Assembly: GCA_007258455.2 (NCBI GenBank)
Contig: VDFB02373365.1
Coordinates: 219,738,162-219,802,161 of the forward strand
From: Sequoia sempervirens
Lineage: Eukaryota > Streptophyta > Pinopsida > Cupressales > Cupressaceae
DNA: 64,000 bases
Reading direction: 5' to 3'
A program made the translations under genes and the position numbers. Of this stretch, positions 42,924 to 55,800 are shown one piece after another. Each line of letters starts with the position of its first letter. Positions within the stretch are counted from its first letter, which is position 1. The notes under the pieces were generated by a model. It was not told where the DNA came from and made no database searches. It saw only the letters and a list, made by a program, of their open reading frames with translations.

Positions 42924-44216
42924 TATAGAGTAGGTGGATCAACCACACAAAGCTTTTAGGTCATGAAGAGTTGAGAGTAGATTTTTACCCTAATCTACCT
43001 CAAGTTTAACAAGCATTGAATGTAAAGGATAGAGCATGAAGAGCACTCTCAATAATTTTATCACTCTACTAACCTAGGAGTTTTAATGGGGCTAAATGAG
43101 AAGATTCCTAGAACCCAGACTATACCTCAAATAGCTCTTTTCCATAGGACAACATCATAGAATAGGGAGGGTAGCACAACACGTTGGTGTATCATAGGTG
43201 TGCTGGCATATGTAGGAATATAAAGTGAAAAGGCTAGTGAAAAGTATGAGGAACCTATTGATAGCTTAGCGGTGGAGGTTTAAAAATGATAACTAAAATG
43301 ATAAATGATGAAATAACTAAAATAACATAAAAGATAATAAATATAAAGGTGTTGAAGATTTAATTCATGAAGGGTCCAATTCGCTAGCAAGCTCCACATG
43401 AACATGCACCTACACACAACCAAGAGGGGAAAAATGTTGGGGTTATTTAAGGGCTTGCCATAGTCAAACCCCCATTTTGGTGTTACACCTCTACAGATAG
43501 CTAGATAGATAGATATGTAGAAATACAATAAAGAAAAAAATTCTGGAGTGGAAATGAAAGCGAACACTACGAGAGGAACTATGCTACTCAAATCTAAAAA
43601 CAAAGTAAGAGTAAGGAAGAAATACCATCCTCAACCAAAGGCACTCAAGTTCAATGATAGAGGAATGCAACTCTACAACTGTGGTAAAATAAAAATGGCC
43701 ACAACAATATCAAAATCAATCTCACAAGACACCAAGTTGTAGCTTCTATGTTAGATGTGAAGAATGTTGTGAATGTTGGAATTGTGAAGCCAATAATACA
43801 AGTAGCTTGAAGTTGCAAGAATGTGGAGTGAGAGTGAAATAATTTGTAGAATAATAAGAATTAGTAATAAGATGGAGTGAAAGTGAAGCATAGGCATTTG
43901 AAGATGAAATGCGAGAGAAGGATCCATTCAAAGGCCAATAGGAAGGTGCAGGGGCGTTATGTTTCATCGCTAATGGAACATAATGCCTCTGTAGATTCTA
44001 GATGTAGGAATCTTGTAGGGATGGTAGTGCGTCGTGTAGACGTTAGTATTTCACACATGTGTCCCTAAGAGAAATTCCCCCACTGACACTAAAAAAAAGT
44101 GCCAAGTGGATTGAGTATGGATGGGTGATATGGAATTGTATGGTCAGATTTGATTTTTCTAAGGTGAAGAGTGTAAAAGGGGAATTTGCAAGGGGGGTGC
44201 AAATTCAATCTTATAC
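42924..44216 (-). repeat. G 3' LTR
   Basis: Starts TGTATAAGATTGAATTT at 44,216 on the minus strand and ends at 42,924 (CTCTATA where the other LTR has CTCTACA). Block GGGGTTTGACTATGGCAAGCCC in reverse at 43,451-43,473. Matches 47,913-49,199. Confidence 0.9.
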
Positions 44217-44234
44217 ATTTTTCCCCCACTTTAG
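44217..44234 (-). other. G polypurine tract
   Basis: The minus strand reads ACTAAAGTGGGGGAAAAA and then the LTR start TGTATAAG. The tract core AAAGTGGGGG equals that of A and B. Confidence 0.8.
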
Positions 44235-45650
44235 TGAACATGAGTGCCAATGAGTGTTCAGTAAAGTAGGCTGGAAAATCTCCAAAAAAATATACCTAAA
44301 CCATCAAGGAAGTAGACTGTAATCTAGCGTACCCAAAAGTGCAGGGTAGGAAAATGGCTCCACAGGTATTCTCTCCTGAGGAGGATTAAACAAAGTGCAC
44401 CGAAGGCCCATAAACCAATGGTGGATAGATCCCATAGGATGTAAAAACTTCATAGGTCCTTGGACGTACAAAGAAGGAACCCCCAAGTACTCTCTCCTAA
44501 GGAAAGCCTAATGTGAGGGACTCCACAAAGTCATATTGGAGAGCAGCTTCACATGCATACTTGCAAAGTAACATGTTAATCTGTAGAAAAAACATGTTTG
44601 AAAATAGAAATCCATCCAGGAAAGAAAGTAGAAATTCATGTAGACAATCAAAACTTGAAGGAAGAGCTTTCAAAGGGGTACCTCAGGAACCCTTCAAAAG
44701 AAAAGGGGTCCACTCAAGGGACACATTTGAAAGTGCAATAGTATTTTTCACAAATCAATTCAACATCAAGCAATCCTTTTGAAATATTTCACTTCATCAA
44801 GGAATTTAAAACGAAGAAATCCCCCTCACAAGGGGAAGGTCAAAACTTGGCACGTAGGAGAAGGTGCTCCCTCCTTGAAGGAATTTTTTTTCAAATTATT
44901 TCTTTATGAACCCATGATGAAGGAAAAGTATTTCTCTAGGGGTCCTTGTTGAGGAATACTATTTTTGAAAAATATTTTCAAGAAAAGATTTGTTGGCCAT
45001 GGAATGCATTTTCTAAAAATTGAAGTGACATGATATCCCCCCCTTAGGATGGTGCATGCCAAACACAAAGGTGTGTGACATCCTAAGGAGAGAAAAGCAA
45101 CAATGAAAAAGTGATGTTGTGGCCTGTGAAACATAATGAGATGTAACTATGGTAATGTTGTCGCACATGTGAGGGACAACACATGAGTGCCACAACATTT
45201 CAAAATAAGAAAGGAAGATAAGTGAAAAGAGAGAAGAGACAATAACATCATGAACAAGAGATAGGGTGATCTAATATTTTAGGGTCAGAGCTACTCATAA
45301 ATATAGAAAAATAAGTATAATAATATATAGTAATGAACTTTCATCAACCCCCTACTATATCAGACAATGTAAAGAAAGGAATGTGAAGACAAAATTAAAA
45401 TAAAAAATTGGGTCAACATGGAAGGGAAGCCTAAATACCCCCAACACTTTGCATCATCCCCAATTGTCGAAATTCAATACACAACAGAGGAAGAATGATG
45501 TGACAAATAGATGAATTTTTCTAACACATAAACACTGTTGTATCCAAGAACCTACAAGGATGACAACATTCATCAAGAAACACATAAAACAAGTAGGGGG
45601 GAACACAATACATACATACACAATCTAATCTACAGATAAATAAGAGGTGC
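44235..45650 (-). other. G 3' non-coding region
   Basis: No protein signal. On the minus strand it has the GGGGATGATGCAAAG...GTTGACCCAA motif (about 45,465-45,410) shared with A and B, and CCTAAGGGGGGGATATCA near 45,036-45,050, which sits where A and B have the internal polypurine tract. Confidence 0.6.
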
Positions 45651-46300
45651 CCCCAAATCCTGATAACCAAGAAGTTGTCGTTCTCCCAATCTAGATCACT
45701 ATATGGAGAGGGTGGACAAGCTTGCAAGGGAGGAATATCAAGGGGTTAACCCTCTGACCCTCCCGCAACAAGAGCCAAGGAAGAAGGCCCCTCGAGGTCT
45801 TCTCCAATTAGTTCTTGTGGGGTGACCATCAACGATCTCATGAAAATTGCCGATAGGGCCGGGGCATCATCCATAGAGTTCAACATGCACTTCATAGGAG
45901 TGCCATGCATCAAATCAATGGGCGAGGGAGGTGGCACTTGAGATCCACTACTAGGATCACTGAAAGACTAAGGAGTAATGACAAAATATAGGGACATTGG
46001 GGATTCTTCCATCACTAGGAAAATACAAGTCCATGTATTAAAACCATCCAAAGAAAATGAACCTTTCTTCCAACCCTCATTGCTAGTAGGGTCATCCTCC
46101 ATATTTTTCTTCATCGAGGAATTTGAGATCCCCATAGATGAAGTAGAGTGTGTCGAGGAAGAGGAGAAAACTATAATGGACACCAACAAGGTATTCAACA
46201 TGTCCATAGATTTTGAAATCGGCGGGATGTCTAAGAGGTACATAAAAAGGGGTGGCTCAACCGAAGGAGCAATAAACACTTACACCGTCTTCACGTGAGG
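45650..46300 (-). pseudogene. G C-terminal tail of the gag polyprotein
   Basis: The minus strand encodes Ser-rich, then acidic sequence, with SPYSDLDWENDNFL near 45,700-45,660, resembling the DW end of A (QDWDVDELLDG) and B (HDWKVNGLLDG). Two stops at about 45,965 and 45,748 interrupt it. Confidence 0.5.
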
Positions 46301-47077
46301 ATTGTTCATGCTTGTGGAAAGAGCTAGAAGTAAGACTGAAGTTGAAGGAACTAAAGTAGAGAGGAGGGAAGAGGAAAAAAATGAATGTGTTGAGCCAGGA
46401 GCTGTTGGATCCTCTTCCTTCTTTTACAAGGTGGCCTCCTCGGTGGCTTGAGCCTTCCTCCAATGCTTGTGCTCACGTGCAAGGCAGTTTATATGACTCT
46501 AAGAGCTAGAGGCTACATTCTAAGATGGGATGAAAGACTCCTATTGGACCATCAAAGTATCCATCACAACCATTTTCGGTGGAGGGAGGGACTCATAGAT
46601 GGGAATAGGAGGGAGATATTGAGAGGAAGATGGACTAATAGTGAGGCGAGCCGACTCTAATGTCTTAACAGTGGGACTCTTCCCATTCACTTCCTTAGAG
46701 GCAAGAGCAATAGTAGGTCACAGAGGTTGAGACATAAAGGACTCTTCATAGGGACCCTTCCTCTTACCATACTGAATAGGCTAAGGCACCATTGGTAAGA
46801 TGGAAAGTTCAAACGATAGTTGCTTGGGCTTTCACCAATCAGGCACCATTAGACCCTCCATCAATCACGTAGGAGAAAAATTTGATGGCACCGCAACAAG
46901 GTGAGAGGAAATGATAGGTGGAACAACAGAGGAAGAAAAAGAAGAAGGGCCCTAGGAATACTTTTCTTCTTCCTTCTTTCAATCCAAGGTAGCCTCATGC
47001 TTTGCCTTCATGCAATCCCTATGCAAAATGGCATAGGGAGGAGGGTATCTTACCTTAGGAATTATGCACCCACTCTT
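46301..47077 (-). other. G worn coding spacer
   Basis: Short minus-strand open pieces with many stops between the protease-like domain and the tail. It corresponds in position to the spacer of A and B but I find no conserved motif. Confidence 0.4.
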
Positions 47078-47640
47078 CTACTTCACATAGGTTTGGTATA
47101 AGAGGTCCATACTAGGAGGAAGCAAACCAACAAGGGCAAGAAAAAAGTGATGCAATGAGTGTCCATCACATGCAATTAATGGTCTATAATCAGTGTTGTG
47201 GACTACTTGCACCGAACACTCATGGGAAAAATTTAGAAACTTATGAACTACTAAGGGGACTTCATTCATAAGGACCAACCAGGGGATACATAGTTTCACC
47301 CTAAAGATCTTAGACCCCGTGATAATGTAAAATAGTTCATTTATGGTTCTAGGCCCAACTAGGACTGACAAGGTGGTGCAACCAATGGGAGGAAGGAAAA
47401 TCCCATCGTTTTTACAAATAGTGCTCCTAGATTCATCATACCCATCCTTTTGCAAGAAGTTAATCAATATGATCTCCTTTGTAATGACATTCATCTGATA
47501 CATGGGATCAATGAGGACACCTATCACAATGTTTCCATTGATATGTGCGAGGATGTATAAAGAAGATAGTTCTTTGGTGGAATTCATCAACAATTCCTAT
47601 GAGGTGAAATTTATGGCAAGATGTCCACTCGCAAGTTACG
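47078..47640 (-). pseudogene. G protease-like domain lacking the active site
   Basis: Open over 47,078-47,593. The motifs SLYILAHING and VLIDPMYQMNVITKE (47,515-47,475) mirror LIDPTFGENVITKE in B; then IGCTTLSVLVG and CIPWLVLMNEVPLVVHKFLNF, the LGRPWLH-like end. The Gly of the protease active site is absent, as in A and B. Confidence 0.75.
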
Positions 47641-47900
47641 TAGAAAGGATGGGTAGATGTAAGAAGGAGGCAATTTCTACGTACACTAAATAAAACTTTC
47701 ACAGAGTTTCCAAGGGTTAGACGGTGACCCACTCAAGGTTTCATTCAATGATGCTTATGGAACTTTCTAGCTATGCCACTAGGTTCCATAGGTTGGGTTG
47801 TAAGGCTAAGCACCTCACAACATTGACACCCACAAAACTCCTAGGATTCGAGGAAAGGGTCTTTCAATACTACCCAATGGAACCAAAATGGTTCACATTA

Positions 47901-47912
47901 GGTTCACCAAAA
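47901..47912 (-). other. G primer-binding site
   Basis: The minus strand reads TTTTGGTGAACC after the LTR end CTCTACA. Confidence 0.75.
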
Positions 47913-49199
47913 TGTAGAGGAGGGGGGCCAACCACACAAAGGCTCCAAGTCATGAAGATATGAGAGTGAAAGGATTCCCTAATATACCTAAAGTTGAACA
48001 AGTGTTGAATGTCAAAGATAGAGAATGAAGAGCACTCTCAGTGCTTTTATCACTCTACTAACCCCAGAGATTTAATGGGGCTAAATGAGTAGATTCTTAG
48101 AACCCAGGCTATACCTTGGATAGCTCTCTGCTAGAGGATAGTAGTGTAGAATAGGGATGATAGCATGACACACTAGCATCTTATAGGTGTGATGGCATCT
48201 GTATGGATAAAAAGTGCAAAGGAAAGTGAAAATTATGAGGAACCTATTGATAACTTAGTAGTTGAGGTTTAATGATGATAACTAAAATGATAAATAATGA
48301 AATAACTAAAATAATGTAAAATATGATAAAGATAAAGATGGTGAAGATTCAACTCATGAAGGGTCTAGTTCACCAACAAGCTCCACATGAATGTGCACCT
48401 ACACACATCCAAGAGGGGGAAAATGTTGGTGTTGTTTCGAGGCTTGCTATAGTCAAACCCTCATTACCTCCATAGAAAACTAGATAAATAGATATGTAAA
48501 AATGAGATAAAGAAAAAAATGCTAGAGTTGAAATGAAACAAAACACTATGAGAGGCACTACGCTACTCAAATCCAACAACAAACTAAGAGTAAGGAAGCA
48601 ATACCACCCTTGACCAAAGATACTCAAGGCTAATGAGAGAGGAATACAAGTCTACAACTGTGGCAAAGTCAACGTGGCCACTGCAACACCAAAAACAGTC
48701 TCGCAAGACACCAAATTGTAGCTTCTATGGTAGATGTGAAGAATGTTGTGATTATTGGAATCATGAAGCCAATAGTACATCAAGTAGCTTGAAGTCGCAA
48801 GAATTTGGACTAAGCGAAATCATGTGTAGAAGATCAAGAATTGCTAAGAAGATGGATTTAAACTGAAGCATAGCCATTTAAAGATGAAATGGGAGGGGAG
48901 GAGTCATTCAAAGGTTGGTAGGTAGGCACAACACGACATTATGTTTCATTACCAATGGAGAATTTAATGCATTTTCAGATTCCAAATGCAAGAATCTTTT
49001 TAGGATGATAATGTGCCACATAGACATTTGTGTGCTATGTGCATGTCCTCAACAAAAATTCCCCCACCAACTAAACAAAAGTTCCAAGTGGAAGGAGTAT
49101 GGATGGGTGATGTGGAATTTCATGGTTAGATTTTATTTTTCTAAGGTGAAGGGTGTAAAAGGGGAATTTTCAAGGGGGGTGTGAATTCACTCCTATACA
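47913..49199 (-). repeat. G 5' LTR
   Basis: TGTATAGGAGTG at 49,199 to CTCTACA at 47,913 on the minus strand. Block at 48,440-48,462 as in the 3' LTR. Followed by ATAGC. Confidence 0.9.
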
Positions 49200-49204
49200 A
49201 TAGC

Positions 49205-50790
49205 ATATAAACCATCAACAACTAATAGGATCAACAAGGCCACAAGGGATAGGGTCTTACAATCATTTTTTAGATATATTAAAATAAAATTCCATTAGAT
49301 GTTAAAATAGTAAAGTGGATCCTTATAAGGTTCCCACTACCATGTTGTAGAGATCTCACTAAAATATAGCTTTATCTTTCAAGTGATAACTTTTGTATAT
49401 TTCTATACTGGATACTTTTCATGAGGAGTGATAGGATTAATCTCACATCCTTGTAACAAAAAAATATGCTTCCAAATTTTGTAATGTTATGTCACTACAA
49501 ACAAAATTAGCAATCAAACCATTCTATATATTGAAGTTTTAATATCCAAGTATATCCATATTAGTAATAGTTAGTGCAAATCATTATATGAAGAGTTTCT
49601 CTCATTTTGTTGAAATTTCTTTTGCATTTCCAATTGTATTTTAAAAGTGTTTGGATGTCATAGCACACTAAGATTCTTTCTAATGTAAATGACTGGTACA
49701 ACCTATTTAGCTTTGATACCAAAGTTTAATGAAAAATTTCTCTCAAGTTGATTAAGCATCTATAATGGATTTAAATATGGTTAATATTAGATTTAACATA
49801 ATTTTGTAATATGTAATGTTATAAAAAGGATACAACTAACAATGTATAGTATACATGTGACAATTTATAAAAAAATATAAAAAGAATTATTCACATAATA
49901 AATTGAATAGCTCAACCACATGTTTCAATCAAATTAACATCACAATAATAATATTTTCAACATATTTTAGTAGCAATGGTTTTCAATACTTATTTGAATC
50001 ACAACATTTGAAAAGGTCACTCTCATCGATGGAAGATTTTAGTAGCATTGGCCTTTACTATGGCACATTTGGAGAACATATGTAATAATACAGTTTATGC
50101 TTACTCACACAAAAAGGTGTGCCTAATCATACCATTCCTAGTTGAACAAACCCTTGGCTATGATAATCCTGGGTGTACTCTATACCTCAAGCTAGAAACA
50201 CTCTATGTGCCCCTCTACAATTCCTACAACCCACTAAAGCACCATCTTTTTCATTGAGTGATCTACATTCCCCTTTCTAAGTCTCACAAAAAATATCTAT
50301 ATAGGACTTAAGGGTTATTTTCAAAACATCACACCCTTTAACAAAACGTTGTTTTTAGTTGCTATATAATAAATATAATTATTCCTCTTTAAAATATTTT
50401 TCATAAATAATCATCATTAACATTCATTTTAACCAATGAATCATTTTATCCATTATTCTTCTATCTCCTTTTAATTAATTCATAACTTTATTTTTACTTT
50501 GGGGAAAAAGTTTCATAACAATACAACTCTCATACTAGCTACTCTATACACTAAGGATTTTATTATTAGGCATGATACTTGGGGAAACATAATGAAGTTG
50601 TTAGCATGTAGTAAAGTAGGTCCATTATGTTCAAAAGTTCCTATTTATAGGGTAAGAATCAACTACAACCTATTTATGAGTAGTTATCGTGTAATGAAAT
50701 AGTGGAGACCATATTTTATGGGTAGAAAATTAAAAGTTAAGATAGATTGGCTAGCCTAAAATATTTTCTAAAGCAATGGTTATTATCTAA
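49205..50790. other. AT-rich old intergenic sequence
   Basis: 1.6 kb without recognisable genes, tRNAs or repeats. The short plus-strand ORFs show no family motif. Confidence 0.5.
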
Positions 50791-50970
50791 AGATAAAGAA
50801 AATGGTTCACTAAGATGTTAGGTTATGATTTTAAGATTTTTTATAAGAAAGTGAAGGAGAATATAATGGTTGGTGCACTATCTACAAAGGATGGAAAGGA
50901 TGAGGCATTATTATTGAAACATAAAAAATGTGAGGTTACTTTAAGTTTAATTTCCAAAATCTATTGTAAT
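50791..50970 (+). pseudogene. Ty3/gypsy RNase H end fragment
   Basis: The plus strand reads KWFTKMLGYDFKIFYKKVKEN and VGALSTKDGKDEALL, matching the C-terminal end of a Ty3/gypsy RNase H and the following ADALSRK motif (here altered to GALSTK). Only this piece is left; the parent element cannot be delimited. Confidence 0.7.
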
Positions 50971-51099
50971 TCCATCATTTCTAGGATTTCATTAGGATGT
51001 GTAAATAAACATGGTGCATAGATTGACTTTCAACCTCCAAGGTGAGTCAATCAGACTTGGATTTGATCCTTTTGAATCTTAGGAATAAATTGGAAATTA

Positions 51100-51578
51100 T
51101 TTAGAGTGATTTCCCTAATTATACTATATGACCTCGAATATAATAAATACAAAATCTCAAAGATAAAAAAACAAAAACAATGATTTGCAAGTGGATCCAA
51201 AAGTGCAAAATGATGCATACAAATCACCAAAATTTGAATTTAGCAATGAGCAGATGGACTAAGTTTCCCAAGGGAGAATGGGTCTTTGATAAAGGGTCCT
51301 GAAACTATTTTTCTAGTCCTTTGGTTTTGGATTTGAGCTCCTAATTCCAGGTTGTAAACTTGTTAGAATGTCATCAATAAATTATGTAGGTGAGTTTTCG
51401 TGTATTGACAAGGATGGTAACAAAAAATGTGACAATTGAAAATTTTCCTTCAATCTTCCTTTTATTCTTTCCAAACCTTTAACCTTCACATTCAAAGAGG
51501 GAGAAAATGTTGTTCCATATATGGGCTTTCACTAGTCAAACCTCATGTAAGTCTTGACATTTCCACAATGGAAAAATG
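51100..51578 (-). repeat. LTR fragment K, cut by H
   Basis: A minus-oriented piece with GGACTAAGTTTCCC...GGGTC (51,256-51,283), GAGGGAGAAAATGTTG and GGGCTTTCACTAGTCAAACC (51,522-51,544), the same blocks as in the LTRs of G and C. It ends at the start of element H. The left limit is uncertain. Confidence 0.5.
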
Positions 51579-52738
51579 TGTTGAACACATAGAATACTGA
51601 GAGGAGGGGTGAATCAATATTATATACCAAACCAATTGATTTCTAACCATCCAATTATTAAAATGTATCTTGCTGCAATAGTAAGTAAAAACATGGAAAT
51701 GAGGATAACATCACACAAAAAATAGACACTAGGATTTTACGTGGAAAACCAAAAGTGGGAAAAACCACAGTGAGGATTAACTCACAATATATTATAAATG
51801 GTTATAAAATATTACATGGCACACTACTAGGACACACTGTCGTTGAAAGGCTCACAACCAGAGTATAGGAGATATGGCTTACTACCAGAATACAGAAATA
51901 TATGGCTCACTGCCAGAGATGTGAACTAAAGGAAATGCACCTCCTATGTTTCGAGTACAATTCCAATTATGCAGTGAAAGATAGAAAGTTGGGAACTAGA
52001 TTATAGGTGTACAACAACTATCATCAACTACCATATTACCTCATCACATAACCCGCATCATCACTTCTTTTCATTTCTCTCTCTTTGTCTTTCTTTCAAA
52101 AATCATACATCTATGTATATCTCATATATATATATATATATGCTCAATGCAAAGATATTCCATATACACACTGTTCATACATCAATTAGGTCAGCCTAAT
52201 TGGATGTACGCATACATAATTCAAAATATCTTGTCAACAACCAAACAAAGCTTCCTTGGCACTTAAAACTAAAAATGAAAGACACAATTTAGGTCAGCCC
52301 AAACCTAAAAAATAATCCGTCATGAAATGTGCACCTTAAGTCATCCAAAAGAGAAACATAACAAAGTTGTAAGTCAAACTTCTGACATTTAAATATTTCA
52401 ACTTGTTCAACTAAAATTATTGATTCCTCGATCACAACTATATCTAAGACTCTTCAAAAACATATCAAAATTGTATGAGCTGACATACACTTTAGAGAGA
52501 TTCCAAACCAAATTATCAGATTGGTGTAGCATGAACATAGATTATTGGATGAGTAGATAATTAGACATAAAACAATGTTGGCATCAATGAAAACAAAGAC
52601 AACAAACCAGAGGTCTCCTTCTTCATTATTCCAACTATCTCCCTCTTTTTAATTAATGGAAACATGTGCCAAAAGTGAAACTCACTTCAAAACCAAGATT
52701 GTGCAACAACAAAAATCTATTCAATTCTTCATACAACA
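51579..52738 (-). repeat. H 3' LTR
   Basis: 1,160 bp. Minus strand TGTTGTATGAAG (52,738) to ...TTCAACA (51,579). Matches 63,263-64,000 over the shared part. Contains an (AT)n run at 52,124-52,141. Confidence 0.88.
52124..52141. repeat. AT microsatellite in H LTR
   Basis: Nine TA units; a shorter run occurs at the same place in the other LTR (about 63,812). Confidence 0.9.
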
Positions 52739-52751
52739 CCCCCTTTCAAAA
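52739..52751 (-). other. H polypurine tract
   Basis: The minus strand reads TTTTGAAAGGGGG directly before the LTR start TGTTG. A second purine run, TTCAAAGGGGGAGAAGG, lies at about 52,800-52,818. Confidence 0.7.
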
Positions 52752-52889
52752 CATAAAACTAAAACCTAAAACCAAAACATTATATACATTGAACCTTCAA
52801 CCTTCTCCCCCTTTGAAATCAAGGACAAAGGGTAGGAAAACATAAATAATCAAGTGTTGATGGAACCTTGTAGTTCTTTTAGAATTGCT

Positions 52890-55800
52890 TCCTAAGCTGG
52901 CTTACCATCATCCTAAATCATTTTAGCTTTGGTAAGAGATTTATGTAGAGATTCTAGTTCCACTAAGCATCCTTCTCCTTCTTCGAGAGTAGAAGGAATA
53001 ATGTTCATCTTCTCCAATATTTCTACATCTATCAAGGTACCTGATATGGAGATGTGTCTAGACATTACCAGATCTCCAAGCTGTCCAAAGTGTCTTATTG
53101 CATCTTCCTTATTCCTTTGCAAAATTAAGAAATTTTTATGAAGGTATGCAATTGAAGCCCAACCAATGTAATTTCTATCATCTATAACTTTTTATATTTC
53201 GAAGGAATTTTTTATTCAAGACTCAATTGAGTCCATTAATTCCTTGATACCTCAAGTGGCATCCAACCACTGCATGCAATAAGAAAATAATAACTGGGCT
53301 TCCTAATCACAAATTTTCACCTCTTTCAAACTTTGCAACACACTGTTATGTGCGATTACACATTTGTCTTGCAGAATCAATAGTGTTTTATCTAGAAGAC
53401 TTGTCTCTACCTCTTTAATAGTCTATACCTTAATATTAGAAGCACATTATTTAATAGAATCAACTACACACTTTGGATTCTCAATTGGTGCTAAGGAATC
53501 ATCCGTGGTAACACCAGGGGTTGTTTCCTACAAAGCTCTAATGGATTCATTTATTAGATCATTCCCTTTATGATAAGCTTCAAAATTTTCCTGTGTAATT
53601 GAGTTGAGCAATTAGAAAATAATAACTTGGCTTCAATCACAGTCTTTCACCTTTTTCAAACTTTTCAACACACTGTTATGTGCAATTGCACATTTGTCTT
53701 GCAGAATCAATAGTCTTTTCTCTAGAAGACTTGTCTTCGCATCTTTCATAGTTTGTACCTTAAGATTAAAAGCACATTCCTTAATAGAATCAACTACACA
53801 CTTTAGATTCTCAATTAGTGCTAAGGAATCATCGGTGGTAACACCAGGGACTATTTCCTACAAAGCTCTAATGGATTCATTTATTAGATCATTCCCTTTA
53901 TGATAAGCTTCAATAGTTTCCTGTGTAATTGAATTGAGAAAAGTGCCACATATTTTTATTTTCTCACTTGGTGTAATCTTAGACAAATCTGCATAGCCTA
54001 GATGTGATGGCAACTTGACTAGTTGAGATGGTAGCACTATTTGTAGCTTTGGTTTCCTTGTCAGTAACCCTTTGAGAGTGCTTATAGATGATTCTCTAGT
54101 TGGCATTGGTGGCTCAACAGCTTTGGGATTCTCTTCTTCAATTCATTTAGGCTATTGGATTCCTTTATTTCTTCTTCGTTCTTTTCTTCTTCTTTCTCCT
54201 CTTCCTTTTCTTCTTCGTTTTCTTTTTCTTCTTTTGAGGATTTCTCCTTGTTTTTTTTTCCTTCTTGTCCTCATCATCCTTATCACCATTTTCCTTTTTG
54301 TCCTTGCTCCATTCACCTTCATCTTTACTCTTCTCACCATTGTTTCTAGTGGATTCATGATGTTTTCAGGTACATTACTTGTATCTTCCTTGTGTCGTTC
54401 TTTAGATTATTTGCTTATAGTATCCTCTATGTCACTCGAAGGGGAAAGAGTCTCTAAAACCTCATGTATCTCATCAACAATTTCCAAGATTGGATGATCT
54501 ACTACTTCTGCTCCCATGCCTAAGCTGTATGGGATGAAGAACTGGTTTGTCCCATAATTTATTGCCAAACTTCTGATTATGTCCTGGGTTTCTCTTACTC
54601 TTTCCATAATATTTGTCTCCTTAGTCATAAGAATGCTGACTCTTTGTTGACTCAATAGAGTAGAAAATTCTCTTAACAAATTAGCAACCTCTTCTTGAGA
54701 TAAAGAGGATCCATAAGAAACCAAGGCCTCATTTCTCATCTTGTATTCATCATTTATAGCCTCTTTCCTTCTTTGTACTAACACTTTCCAGACATTATGG
54801 GTCACCTTATTCTGGATTATCTCCATACTCACATTGAAATTAACAAAGTAGTGAATAAAAGAATTAATAATAGTTTATTTATCTTCATTATTTACTTCAT
54901 CACATAATTGGGTAGTCAGCATAAGATCTTCAACATCTATCATATTATTTAACAAGGCACCTAGATTTTAAAATGGTCAATTACTTACTAGATTAGATGT
55001 TCCTTCTTCATTCTGATTTTCATGCACATAAATTCTAAAAGAGTCTTCTTCTTCCATTGTCTCATCATCTGTGGAGATATTGACTCTAGTTTCTACTTAT
55101 TTATTACTCACAGAGGTGCTCCTTCTTTTGTTCCTTTTCAACTATTTCTCTTCTTGTAATCCAAGATTAATTTCTTCTTTAATAGCATCATTCATGTTTC
55201 TCTTCCTATTTGAATTTTGCTTTACTCTTCTTTTTCTAGGAGTAATAGACGGTGCAACAAGAAGTATGTTCTTCCTTTTAGAAGAACGTGTACTAGGTCT
55301 GGTGGAGGTAGGTACATCAACTAATGTCAAAGTACTATGTTATTTCTTCTTTCCTTTTCTCTATTACAACAACACTAGAAGTAGGTACAGTACCAAAGGA
55401 TATCCTTTTAGATTTCCTAGGTCCAGAGGGTAGTTTAGCTAACTTGGAATCCCCCTCATCAAGGGCTTCCTTCAATTCATCAATGTCTTCTTTAGTGAAT
55501 GGCCCTTGGAAGAATGCCTCAACATTCTTTCTTGTTCTTTTTTTCTCTATGGGATGTAGAAGTCTCTAAATGCACTTCCTTAGCTTTTTCCTCATATGTT
55601 CCATGTCAGGACAGAGAGGGGTGCATTGGACTACTTAGCAACATTTCAATAAACCTCTTAGCAAGTTGTTCATTTATCTCATATCCCAATGGTTCTATCT
55701 AGAGAGTTCCATGTTCAATTGCATCCATGATGCATTCATCAGTACTTACAAGAAAGGTTATGTCCTTTGTATACTTTTTCACCAAGCTTCTAGGAATCCT

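Larger units (their letters stand above)
42924..49199 (-). mobile_element. Element G: shortened non-autonomous Ty3/gypsy element
   Basis: 6.3 kb, LTRs of 1,293 and 1,287 bp, duplication ATAGC. Primer site at 47,901-47,912 is the same as in A, B and C; polypurine tract at 44,217-44,234. The 3.7 kb inside holds only an altered protease, a long worn spacer and the DW-containing tail; the Gag core is gone and there is no RT or integrase. It is a third relative of A and B, in the opposite orientation. Confidence 0.9.

Noticed and set aside
50499..50702. Host gene fragment
   Set aside because: No recognisable motif; its neighbour at 50,791 is a Ty3/gypsy RNase H end, so it is probably transposon debris.
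54072..55433. Plus-strand Ser/Phe/Leu-rich ORFs resembling membrane proteins
   Set aside because: They are the reverse of Lys/Glu-rich minus-strand coding remains of element H.
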